Shown here: positions 5,847-13,577 of the stretch, one piece after another
Layout: the number at the start of each line of letters is the position of its first letter
Position numbering within the stretch: the first letter of the stretch is position 1
IMG/VR virus record: IMGVR_UViG_3300027849_000064
Location: 1-22,596 of that record
Source: a virus
Strand: one strand, 5' to 3'
Length of the DNA stretch: 22,596 bases
The notes under the pieces: model-generated
Seen by the model: the letters and a program-made list of their open reading frames with translations, nothing else
Database searches by the model: none
Told to the model about the DNA's origin: nothing
Made by a program: the position numbers and the translations under genes

Positions 5847-7551
5847 ATTTCTTAATCTTAGAAACTTTATCTTTTATTTCTTTAGCATAATTTTTAGCTT
5901 CTTTCTCAGCATAATTAGATGAGTATTTCTCTGCTTTAGCCTCTTCAGATTGTTTAGTATAATCAACGTATCTACTATAATCATCTAATATATGAGACAT
6001 GTGGTTTGATGCGTCTCTCATTTTAGCTTCATTACCCTTAGAATTTCTTCCAATAATAATATCTCCGTATCTTCCTTTTTCACCTTTAGCTAAACCCTCT
6101 TTAATTTGAGCTGATAATGCATCAATAGAATCTGAAACCATTTTATCTAATGGTAATTTAGAAGCTTTAGTTGCTAATATTTCTTGATATCTTGCTTTGT
6201 TTGCTTTTTTGAAGTCTTTATCATTCATAAATGCAGTAGCTCCTGATTTTTGATCTACTCTTGCAGCAATTTCTGATCTAGAAGATTTGGTAAGATTTGA
6301 TAAACTAAATGCTACTGCTCTATCTGCTAAATCAGCCGCTCTTTTAATTGAAGCTATTCCCGTTGCATCGTATCCTTTATATGCTTTGTTACCACCAACT
6401 GCCATTCTATCATCTCCACCTTTTAAAGTTTTGGTGTTCTTCTTTCTTCTATATCCTGTTGATTCATATTGAACTCCTAAGAAATCTTTTCCTCTTGTTA
6501 ATGCTAAAACACCAGGAGCAACTGATCCTGTTCCGAATGGATTTGCTTTGTCATTATCAACTATATAAAATACTACAGTGTCTCTATCGTTAGCATATGC
6601 TTTATAAGCTTCTTTAGGTGTCATGTCGATTAAATCTTCGTCTCCGATTTGATCTAATTTCATTTTAGTTAATTGATAAAATGCTTTAGGTAATGCAGCA
6701 TCTGCTTTATCGCCGTATGTCATTGAATCTGTCATTGTTAATAAGTTTCTTAACTTAGAAGATTTGAATGCTTCGTTAACTACTGATTCTTCGATGTATT
6801 CTGCTAAATCAGCATCATCCCATCCGTCTGGAGATGCTAAAACTTTTTCAAGATCTTCTCTTTTCCCCGTTAGTTCAACTTCTGGAAATCCTGAAGGACC
6901 TTCTTGATCAATAACTTCGATTGATACTTTGTTCTTTTTTAAGAATTTTAAAAAGGCTTTATCATCAGGTTGTGTTGCATCCATAACAACAGTTGCTTCG
7001 TTTGCACTAATAAATTCTTGAAAAGATTCCTTTACTAATTTAGTTTTCATAATTTGCGTGTTTTTGTTCTCTTGTAAATCTAGTGCCCATCCATACTCAA
7101 CGTATTTTATAGCATCTTCAATAAATACTTTATGTTTTTTTGCTAGTTTTTTAACTACATCTAATGTTACTTGACTGTTTGGCAATTTTGAAATTGCTTT
7201 ATCAAATCCACTAGGAACCCATACTTCTGGATTTTCTGTAGTTGCTTCGTTTACTGTAATTCCTTTAAGAATTCTTTTTCCTAAAGTTGATAATGAAATT
7301 CCTTCCTCAGAAACATTAAATAATTTACCATTTCTATTCATCCATCTTTTAGAGTTAGATGAAAGTTCCTTTAAAATTCTATCAAATTCACCAGTTGCTA
7401 CTTTACCATCCTTGATAGCTTCTAACATTTTATTTCTGATCTTAGCTGTCATTCCAACCGTTTTTGCAGGGTGTGATTCAGTATAAGCTCTTTTTGTTAC
7501 TAGCTTTTTCTCGTTCAATTTACCTGGTTGATCGCTATGTTGATTTTCCAT
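5830..7551 (-). CDS. Multi-module putative packaged protein with three protease-type sites and an internal targeting peptide
   Basis: The 573-residue protein carries protease-type sites at residues 102 (TVNE/A), 185 (SANE/A) and 260 (ESVVNE/A). From Met168 (7048-7050) the sequence MKTKLVKESFQEFISANEA looks like a second, internal capsid-targeting peptide ending at a site. Modules are: 1-102, basic and helical; 103-185, containing WVPSGFDKAISKLPN and a helical pair; 186-260, a small alpha/beta domain; and 261-573, a large basic helical domain with KYSSNYAEKEAKNYAKEI near its end. I recognise no enzyme. Start and stop overlap or adjoin neighbouring genes of the same kind. A TATAAATA box, the T4 late promoter sequence, lies 43 bases upstream of the ATG, which fits expression with the head genes. 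Confidence 0.75.
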   Translation of the reverse strand: MENQHSDQPGKLNEKKLVTKRAYTESHPAKTVGMTAKIRNKMLEAIKDGKVATGEFDRILKELSSNSKRWMNRNGKLFNVSEEGISLSTLGKRILKGITVNEATTENPEVWVPSGFDKAISKLPNSQVTLDVVKKLAKKHKVFIEDAIKYVEYGWALDLQENKNTQIMKTKLVKESFQEFISANEATVVMDATQPDDKAFLKFLKKNKVSIEVIDQEGPSGFPEVELTGKREDLEKVLASPDGWDDADLAEYIEESVVNEAFKSSKLRNLLTMTDSMTYGDKADAALPKAFYQLTKMKLDQIGDEDLIDMTPKEAYKAYANDRDTVVFYIVDNDKANPFGTGSVAPGVLALTRGKDFLGVQYESTGYRRKKNTKTLKGGDDRMAVGGNKAYKGYDATGIASIKRAADLADRAVAFSLSNLTKSSRSEIAARVDQKSGATAFMNDKDFKKANKARYQEILATKASKLPLDKMVSDSIDALSAQIKEGLAKGEKGRYGDIIIGRNSKGNEAKMRDASNHMSHILDDYSRYVDYTKQSEEAKAEKYSSNYAEKEAKNYAKEIKDKVSKIKKFDYAW

Positions 7552-7593
7552 TTATTATTACTTTTATTTTATATTATTAGATTATATATCTAT

Positions 7594-7601
7594 TATTTAT
7601 A
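7594..7601 (-). promoter_or_regulatory. T4-type late promoter box (TATAAATA)
   Basis: On the minus strand these eight bases read TATAAATA, the T4 late promoter -10 sequence. The box lies in the 59-base gap in front of the 573-residue packaged protein gene, 43 bases before its ATG, a workable leader length. Late expression is what a head-packaged protein would need. In DNA this rich in A and T the eight bases can also arise by chance, and no second well-placed copy was found in front of the neighbouring genes. Confidence 0.4.
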
Positions 7602-7610
7602 GTACTAAAA

Positions 7611-9494
7611 TTAATTAGTTAATTTATTCATATATTGTTCGAATGTCATGAATGATCCAGTTGTCTCTTTTGATTCTGGAACTAACTCCATAACGTTCTC
7701 TAATTCTGACTTTAAAACACCATACATTTTATGGATTGCCCTAGGAGTCATTTTCTTAAATGTCTTTTCATCACCATCTAATAATGCATTTCTAACTTGA
7801 GTTGCTGAAATATTATCATCTGTTCTTGGAATTTCAAAAAGACCAAAATCAGCTCTAGCATTTAATTGATCTCTATAAGAATCATTGTTTACTTGATATC
7901 CGTAAGATTTCATTCTATCAGATCCTGTTCCCCATAATACTGGTTCATAATTAGGTCTTAGTTCATTAAACATTTTATCTATCGCTGCTGATGGAAGTAC
8001 TATAATATCCTTTAGGAATTTATATTGCTTTTGAACATTTTTAAACATTTCAATTTGTAACTCTTCGCTATAAGGTCTTTTAAATTCTTCACCTTTCTTT
8101 ATCTTTTTTGCTTTAATTAAAAATACAACTACAGGAAATCCATTTTCCTTATGCATTGTTTCTAATACTTTAGCATGGCCAAGAGTAAACGGTTGAAATC
8201 TACCAACAAATATATTGACTGGTTGTTTTCCTTGTTCTCCGTATGTTACTGTTAATGCCTCATTAACACTCATCTTAGTTTTAATTTTATCGTGAAGTAT
8301 AAAGTTACTATAATCGTAAATAGAGTTTTCATCAGTGTTTTCTACGAATACAACTTCATTTATTTTATCTACTACATTATTTAATTGAACTATCATGTCA
8401 TCATTTAAAATGTCAGAGGACTTGCTCTTTTGCTTTCTAAATGTTCCTAGTGTAATTTTGAATAAACTTGATAATACGTCGTTAGATACATGTCTGAGTG
8501 TCTTCTCGTTCTTTATAAAGTTAGTGTTTAGGTTAAATGAGTTTCCTTTAGAGAATTCTGCATTTTCAAAATTAACTCCAATATATCTTGAAGCATTTTT
8601 ACCAATATATTCATTAAATACAACTGACATTAATTCAATATACCTATGATCAGCACTTTCCTCAACTAATTGTATTTTACTAAAGTCATAACTAGTAAAG
8701 TATTCTAATATATCTGCAATTGCTATTTGATACATGTGAGAACTTTCGCGACTTTCATTAATTGATTCTCTTATAAAATCTTCTAATTTAAATGATTTTA
8801 TCTTTTTTCCTTCTGCGAAGTTTAAGATTAAACCGTCAATTTCTTGTTCTAAATCTTCTTGTAATACTGATTTAGTTGAGTTTGGATTAAAAAGTTTGTA
8901 AATTTCTTTTGTAAATGAAGTTTCAGTCTCAGTTACTATATCATAATCAAATGACTGTGAGAATTCTTTATCATTCATTTCTAACAATTTTACTAATTGT
9001 TCTTTCTGCATTGAATCTAAGACACCATAAAAAATAACATCTTGCTTTTGCACTTCTAATACATTTGACCACTTTTCTAAAATAGATGGATCAATTATTG
9101 TTTTCTTAACCTTACCACCTTCAGTCATTTGCTGAATGTTTGTTAAGATTAAATTGCTAGTTGGCGTAGAATCGTATGAATATGAAGATACATTAGTTTC
9201 TGGTAAATATTCAAATCCAAATCTATAATCAGTAGGTAATTGTTCCTTAGAACTTGGACTTAAACTTTGAATGTGTTTAATACCAACTTCATATAAGGAC
9301 ATTATAGTCCTATCAATAATTGTAAGTGGTTTAGAGTTTGAAGACTTATAGAATTCAAACTTTTCATTAGTTCTTCTAACATAAAATGAAGGAGCTGAAA
9401 TCTTTTCAACAACCATCACTTTATTATTTAATAATCTCTGGAACTCGTTTGAGTTAGTTCCTTGAAAATGTTCTCTTAGTTTTGTAAGTGCCAT
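7611..9494 (-). CDS. Ligase-like nucleotidyltransferase fused to an NMN-adenylyltransferase-like domain
   Basis: The 627-residue protein appears to combine two enzymes. The N-terminal part has the order of motifs of the DNA/RNA ligase superfamily: EKISAPSFYV (Lys31, motif I, though KISA replaces the usual KxDG), RFGFEYLPE (91-99, motif III), EIDGLILNF (218-226, motif IV) and SFKLED (Lys236, motif V). The C-terminal part starts VNIFVGRFQPFTLGH (426-440) with the T/HxGH motif and has ISATQVR (562-568), the ISxTxxR motif of NMN adenylyltransferases (NadM/NadR type), which make NAD from NMN and ATP. A prohead-protease-type site, SVNE/A at 412, lies between the two, and a weaker SINE/S lies at 247. 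No N-terminal targeting peptide is evident. Neighbours on both sides carry such peptides. Motif I is unusual, so ligase activity is uncertain; the C-terminal call is firm. Confidence 0.8.
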   Translation of the reverse strand: MALTKLREHFQGTNSNEFQRLLNNKVMVVEKISAPSFYVRRTNEKFEFYKSSNSKPLTIIDRTIMSLYEVGIKHIQSLSPSSKEQLPTDYRFGFEYLPETNVSSYSYDSTPTSNLILTNIQQMTEGGKVKKTIIDPSILEKWSNVLEVQKQDVIFYGVLDSMQKEQLVKLLEMNDKEFSQSFDYDIVTETETSFTKEIYKLFNPNSTKSVLQEDLEQEIDGLILNFAEGKKIKSFKLEDFIRESINESRESSHMYQIAIADILEYFTSYDFSKIQLVEESADHRYIELMSVVFNEYIGKNASRYIGVNFENAEFSKGNSFNLNTNFIKNEKTLRHVSNDVLSSLFKITLGTFRKQKSKSSDILNDDMIVQLNNVVDKINEVVFVENTDENSIYDYSNFILHDKIKTKMSVNEALTVTYGEQGKQPVNIFVGRFQPFTLGHAKVLETMHKENGFPVVVFLIKAKKIKKGEEFKRPYSEELQIEMFKNVQKQYKFLKDIIVLPSAAIDKMFNELRPNYEPVLWGTGSDRMKSYGYQVNNDSYRDQLNARADFGLFEIPRTDDNISATQVRNALLDGDEKTFKKMTPRAIHKMYGVLKSELENVMELVPESKETTGSFMTFEQYMNKLTN

Positions 9495-9509
9495 ATTCTA
9501 TTTTATTGT

Positions 9510-10802
9510 TTATCTTCCTCCGTATTTAATGATTCCCATTAATTGATTAATTGCTGCAAATGTTCCAGTAAGTTTAAAAACTTTACCTTTATATACAAAT
9601 ACAACTCCCTCAGTTGGGATTATAGATTCAATACCTCCGATTCTATCTAATCTGTCTAATTCTGCAATTACTTTATTAACTTGTTCTGCACCTCCACCTT
9701 TTTTAATCTTGTCAGCTTCAGTTCTAATTTGAGTATGTAATCGTTGCATCTCCTTATCAGGATTAGCAGCAACAAAGTTACTTGCATTTTTAAGAATAAC
9801 ACTACCTAATTCTAAGAAAAGGTCTTCGAATGGTCTAATATTTTCCTTTTGTTTCTTTTTAAAATCTTCTTTATCGAATTTCTTAATAACTGATGCTTTA
9901 TCTTTTCCTAGTGTTTTATCTAAAGATCTTAAGTTAAGAGTCTTTTTATCTCCATAAGCCCATCTTAATAATAAACCTTCTTTATGGTCTTGTGTTAGAT
10001 CTGGAAAGTTTGCTTCTATTAATTCTCTCCACCACATCTCGTGATATCTAGAAACTTCATCAGCATCTGTTAAATTATAACGATTCTTTAGATCTTCTAC
10101 CTTTTTTATGAATTTATTCTTATTTGTTTCAAAGTCAATATCTTTACCTAGTTTAATAACTTGAGGTGGAATCACTGTAAATGTTTTTCCAATATTAAGT
10201 TTTAAATCTTTTAGTGCTTTTGCAATACTATTAGCATACTTAGTTTCTTCTCCAATAATATTACCTTCACCATCAGTTACTTTAATTCCGTGGAATTGAA
10301 TAACATCTCTGTCATAATATATAACGTTTGGATTCTTAGAGTAAATAAGCTCCATGTTCATGAAGTTCTTACCATTATCAAATATCTCTAAATCTTTAGA
10401 TGATAATTTATTTAATGAATCTGCTAAATCTTCTGCAGCAAATTGAAAAGTGTCTTGAACTAATTTACTTGGATGTCCATCGAATTTGTCTTTAAATTGA
10501 GATAGAGACATTGGGTTTTTCATATCCCCTTTGTTTCTAGCAAATTTAACTTCACCATCTTGTACTGTTGCAAATACATTTTGACCATCTGTCTTTTCAG
10601 TTGCTTCTTCTTCAAAGTTTAATTCACCCTGTAAACCAGCATGTACTATCTTTTTAAAATCTCCAAATGTTAATGATTGATCATCAAAGGGGTGCTTCAT
10701 GTGACCTGCTGCTCCTCCTTCTAATATTAATTGAGAGTCTTGTACGTTCGTATTAGATCTCTCTATAAGAAACTGTTCGTATGTTAAAATAGGTTTTTTC
10801 AT
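9510..10802 (-). CDS. ATP-dependent ligase-like nucleotidyltransferase with capsid-targeting-like N-terminus
   Basis: I place the start at the ATG at 10800-10802, giving 430 residues; an upstream in-frame ATG adds 14 residues but they would be read through the terminator hairpin. The protein begins MKKPILTYEQFLIERSN, a capsid-targeting-like peptide (site FLIE/R), followed by a second protease-type site, LILE/G at 28. The core shows ligase-superfamily motifs: EKTDGQNVFA (Lys70, KxDG, the lysine that takes AMP), ARNKGD (88-93), MNMELIY (149-155, motif III), TEGVVF (397-402, motif IV) and VFKLTG (408-413, motif V). Between III and IV lies a long insert. Such enzymes seal nicks in DNA or RNA. Whether this one acts on DNA or RNA is not visible. 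Next to it is a second ligase-like gene. The targeting peptide suggests that it travels in the capsid, which is inference. Confidence 0.8.
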   Translation of the reverse strand: MKKPILTYEQFLIERSNTNVQDSQLILEGGAAGHMKHPFDDQSLTFGDFKKIVHAGLQGELNFEEEATEKTDGQNVFATVQDGEVKFARNKGDMKNPMSLSQFKDKFDGHPSKLVQDTFQFAAEDLADSLNKLSSKDLEIFDNGKNFMNMELIYSKNPNVIYYDRDVIQFHGIKVTDGEGNIIGEETKYANSIAKALKDLKLNIGKTFTVIPPQVIKLGKDIDFETNKNKFIKKVEDLKNRYNLTDADEVSRYHEMWWRELIEANFPDLTQDHKEGLLLRWAYGDKKTLNLRSLDKTLGKDKASVIKKFDKEDFKKKQKENIRPFEDLFLELGSVILKNASNFVAANPDKEMQRLHTQIRTEADKIKKGGGAEQVNKVIAELDRLDRIGGIESIIPTEGVVFVYKGKVFKLTGTFAAINQLMGIIKYGGR

Positions 10803-10815
10803 ATATGTAAATATA
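10802..10815 (-). promoter_or_regulatory. Third copy of the TATATTTACATATA core
   Basis: The 14-base core of the elements at 880-901 and 1187-1208 recurs here, again on the minus strand and again just after a hairpin (10826-10849). It abuts the ATG of the ligase-like gene with no spacer, so if it is a promoter the transcript would be nearly leaderless or would start further downstream. Its repeat with the same hairpin-then-core order is the evidence; the function is unsettled. Confidence 0.35.
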
Positions 10816-10825
10816 ATAAAAGGAA

Positions 10826-10849
10826 ATGACCTGGAAAAATCCAAGTCAT
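10826..10849 (-). terminator. Terminator-like hairpin after the polyprotein gene
   Basis: ATGAC pairs with GTCAT and, after one mismatch, TGGA pairs with TCCA, with an AAAA loop. On the minus strand it is followed by TTCCTTTTATT. On the plus strand it is followed by ACTTTTTTTT, a better U tract, although no plus-strand gene is visible. The hairpin begins 16 bases beyond the stop of the 891-residue gene. Its loop and core resemble those of the terminator at 1205-1242. Confidence 0.55.
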
Positions 10850-10864
10850 ACTTTTTTTTGTTTT

Positions 10865-13540
10865 TTATCCTAATGAAGATGTTAAAATACCAACTGCAGC
10901 GCCATAATCTCCGTCGCTTTTAGATAAGATACCATCAATAGCTTCTTTTGCTTTAGCTTCGTCAAAATCTTCTCCGAATGCTTTTTGTAAAACAGTATTT
11001 GCGTATTCAGTAAATTCTTCGTCAGATTTAATTTCTGCTTCAGTAACTACTGATTCTTTAACAACTAATTCTGCATCTATTGCTACTTCATGTGAAATAG
11101 TCTCTAAACCATTAATTAGAATTGTACCATCCTTTTGTATGCCAGTAACTTCACCAGAATCAAAAGGTTTTTTAGAACTTTTACCTAAAACAGAAACTCT
11201 ATCGCCTATTTTAAATTTAGCTTCGTTAACTTCTGATTCTTTAATAAATATTGCTTCATCATCACTATATCCTGGTTCTAATGAAAGTCCATGTTTTTTC
11301 ATTAATGATTTGTATTTATCAACATTATTAATAAACTCAATAGCATCGTCACCCATATCACTTGGTTCTGTGTTTAGAAATCCTGAATAATGATCGTGCT
11401 TTTTATCAAATTGATAGTCGTTAGCGATATTTGCTAGGAATGTATTAACTCCTGATTTACCTTCGTTAACTTCTGATTCATTATAACTTACAATGTCAGA
11501 ATATTTAACTTCGTGTTCTTCACCGTCTTGATCTAATGCAAATATAACTTTGTCATTCCACATTGCAGTGTTTTCGTCATTTCCATTATCTGGGTTGTAT
11601 ATGATAAATTCATCACCATTTGCTAATTGAATAATACCATCATCTTGTTTCATTGCTTTCATTAACTTCTTCTTGTCAAATTTAGCTTCTGTAACTATTG
11701 CTTCTTCAACTTCTTCAGTCTCTTCAACTTCTTCAGTCTCTTCAACTTCTTCAGTCTCTTCAACTTCTTCAGTCTCTTCAACTTCTTCAGTCTCTTCAAC
11801 TTCTTCAGTCTCTTCAACTTCTTCAGTCTCTTCAACTTCTTCAGTCTCTTCAACTTCTTCAGTCTCTTCAACTTCTTCAGTCTCTTCAACTTCTTCAGTC
11901 TCTTCAACCTTGAAAGTTTCTCCTTCAAATTCAAATTCTTTTTCTCCAGCTTCTTTAGCTTTTCTAACTGCATCTCCGAAAGCATTACCTTCTTCAACTT
12001 CTTCTGCTTCAGTAATTACAGATTCAAAGGCTGGAACTAATCCAGAACCTCCGTAAATATCTGCCATCATCCAAGTTTTAGAACCTTCGTCCCATAGGTA
12101 AACATATTCTGCACCGCTCTCATCACTTGCTGTTCTAAGATAATTATCTATTTTTTTAACATTTCCTGTTTCTCCAGTAGTACTATCGTTATAGTAGTTT
12201 ATTGCATCAACATTTTTATCTAATCCTGAGTTGTTTCCTTTAGAAATAACAACATCAACATTTTTACCACCTTTAAATGATTGTTTGATAATTGGTAATA
12301 CGTTTTCTGGATATGAATCGTAATGCATATATACAGAAGTAATATTTCCTTTTTTATCTATTTTACCAAATTGACCTCTTGTTCCTTCGTTTAAAACCGT
12401 TTTAGTTTCTTTTAAAAGAACTGGGTAAGTGCTACCGTCATATTCAAATTCTTCTAAACCTTCATCTTTAGCTTTTCTAGCAGCTGCAACAAATGCCCTT
12501 CCTTCAGAAACTCTAGATTCCATAATTTGAACTGATTCAAATTGTGCATTAAATCCATTAAGTAAATTTTCAGCTGTTTTAGTTTCTTTTAAATAGTCTA
12601 AGAACATTGCTGTTCCTTCAACGATTGTAATTCCACCCCATTCTCCAGCAGTTGCGATTCTAGATGCAAGTTCTGAAATAGCTTCTCTAATTTTAGGCAT
12701 TGGTAGCTTTAATTCTACACCACCTAATTCTGCAACTTTAATAGTTACTGGTTTAATATTACCTTTGATTGTTTTCATGATAGCGTAAGCTTCTCTAGAG
12801 AAGTTTGCATCTTCCATTGCATCAAAGAATAATTGTTTTAATACTCCTAATTTATGTGATTGATCATTAGCTCCAAATGCAGGATATTCGTTCCATATTT
12901 TAACTAATTGATTAAATACTTTCTTAGCTCCTCTTTTACCTGTTACAATAATAGCTTCGTTAAGTTCATGTTGAACATTTTCTTTAATACCAAATTCTTT
13001 AGCTAACAGAGTTTGTACGTCTCCGACGTTTGCACCAGAGATTTCCATACCTTCAGTATCTATTGCAGCAAAATCTTCAGGTTGGGCATATACGAATTGA
13101 AACAATAAATCTTCAACATCATTAATGTCTTTCTTGTTCTTTTTGTAAACATCTTTTAATTCTTTCATAGTAACTGAAAGACCTAAAGCACCGTGCTCTT
13201 CAGAATCAATATCTAATTGAAATAATTCTTTAGCTTCAGTTATTAATGATTCATCAACTTCTTCATCAGATTCTTCATCTTCAATTTCATCAGATACTTC
13301 AATTTCGATTTCAACTTCTTCTTCAGAAACGTTTCCAAATGCTTTAGTTATAAATTCTCTTTTAGTATCTTCTGCTAAATCTTCAAATGAATTGATTTCC
13401 ATTTCATCAAGCAATGTTGATATTTTTGTAGCTAAATCAGAACGCTTTGTAGCATTCTCTTCAGCCAATTGTGTAGCAACTTGAGTTGCTTTGATTTCCG
13501 AAAAAGTCTTAAAGGACGTTATTCTATTAATTTCTGCCAT
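10865..13540 (-). CDS. 891-residue putative capsid-internal polyprotein with about ten protease-type sites
   Basis: The protein looks like a string of small domains separated by prohead-protease-type sites at residues 102 (SLITE/A), 195 (ELNE/A), 346 (SRVSE/G), 385 (TVLNE/G), 511 (SVITE/A), 517 (EVEE/G), 618 (AIVTE/A), 693 (SEVNE/G), 773 (SEVNE/A) and 834 (SVVTE/A). The N-terminus (SFKTFSEIKA, then QLAE) may act in capsid targeting, followed by a strongly acidic stretch at 73-97. Modules 347-373 and 518-544 repeat each other: xAFxxAxRKAKxxGxxEFEYxG. Residues 546-611 are eleven EETEEV repeats. Residues 775-808 look like a small SH3/KOW-type barrel (FKIGDRVSVLGK...GEVTGI). The last 57 residues form a helical module ending GDYGAAVGILTSSLG. 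No catalytic motif is seen. The gene lies just after uvsW. Cutting at all sites would give fragments of roughly 40-150 residues. Confidence 0.8.
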   Translation of the reverse strand: MAEINRITSFKTFSEIKATQVATQLAEENATKRSDLATKISTLLDEMEINSFEDLAEDTKREFITKAFGNVSEEEVEIEIEVSDEIEDEESDEEVDESLITEAKELFQLDIDSEEHGALGLSVTMKELKDVYKKNKKDINDVEDLLFQFVYAQPEDFAAIDTEGMEISGANVGDVQTLLAKEFGIKENVQHELNEAIIVTGKRGAKKVFNQLVKIWNEYPAFGANDQSHKLGVLKQLFFDAMEDANFSREAYAIMKTIKGNIKPVTIKVAELGGVELKLPMPKIREAISELASRIATAGEWGGITIVEGTAMFLDYLKETKTAENLLNGFNAQFESVQIMESRVSEGRAFVAAARKAKDEGLEEFEYDGSTYPVLLKETKTVLNEGTRGQFGKIDKKGNITSVYMHYDSYPENVLPIIKQSFKGGKNVDVVISKGNNSGLDKNVDAINYYNDSTTGETGNVKKIDNYLRTASDESGAEYVYLWDEGSKTWMMADIYGGSGLVPAFESVITEAEEVEEGNAFGDAVRKAKEAGEKEFEFEGETFKVEETEEVEETEEVEETEEVEETEEVEETEEVEETEEVEETEEVEETEEVEETEEVEETEEVEETEEVEEAIVTEAKFDKKKLMKAMKQDDGIIQLANGDEFIIYNPDNGNDENTAMWNDKVIFALDQDGEEHEVKYSDIVSYNESEVNEGKSGVNTFLANIANDYQFDKKHDHYSGFLNTEPSDMGDDAIEFINNVDKYKSLMKKHGLSLEPGYSDDEAIFIKESEVNEAKFKIGDRVSVLGKSSKKPFDSGEVTGIQKDGTILINGLETISHEVAIDAELVVKESVVTEAEIKSDEEFTEYANTVLQKAFGEDFDEAKAKEAIDGILSKSDGDYGAAVGILTSSLG
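11708..11905 (-). repeat. Perfect tandem repeat, 11 x 18 bp, encoding EETEEV
   Basis: Eleven copies of an 18-bp unit follow one another with no visible base change, plus a partial copy at 11702-11707. In the polyprotein frame each unit encodes Glu-Glu-Thr-Glu-Glu-Val, making a 66-residue acidic linker. The perfect identity, including silent positions, points to recent expansion by slippage or unequal recombination. Copy number is likely to vary between isolates. The long open frames on the other strand and in another frame here are products of the repeat. Confidence 0.95.
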
Positions 13541-13577
13541 TTTAATGTATTTTTTTATTTAATTTATCTTTATACTT

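Larger units (their letters stand above)
4201..13252 (-). repeat. Dispersed 20-bp linker family encoding the ES-x-x-(N/T)-E-A site
   Basis: Near-identical 20-base sequences recur at protease-type sites of three genes. On the plus strand the copies are about 4201-4220, 4447-4466, 4978-4997, 6770-6789, 11037-11056, 11220-11239, 11460-11479, 12006-12025 and 13233-13252. The general form is GCTTC-(A/G)-x-TAACTAx-x-GATTC. Each encodes Glu-Ser-x-x-(Asn/Thr/Ser)-Glu-Ala/Gly. The likeness extends to silent bases, so the copies may be related as DNA and not only under protein selection. Confidence 0.7.

Noticed and set aside
10803-10844. Upstream start of the ligase-like gene, adding 14 residues
   Set aside because: The added residues would be coded by the terminator hairpin region, and they would place a hydrophobic stretch before a peptide that matches the capsid-targeting layout from its own Met.
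11708-11905. CRISPR array
   Set aside because: The units are contiguous, with no spacers, and the 18-bp period is a multiple of three within a coding frame. No cas genes are present.
11673-12056. Long plus-strand frames and an alternative minus-strand frame over the repeat
   Set aside because: The 18-bp unit has no stop in several frames, so long open frames arise automatically. Products would be pure SSVSST, LLQSLQ or LKKLKR repeats, with no start context and on the wrong strand or frame relative to the gene that continues on both sides.
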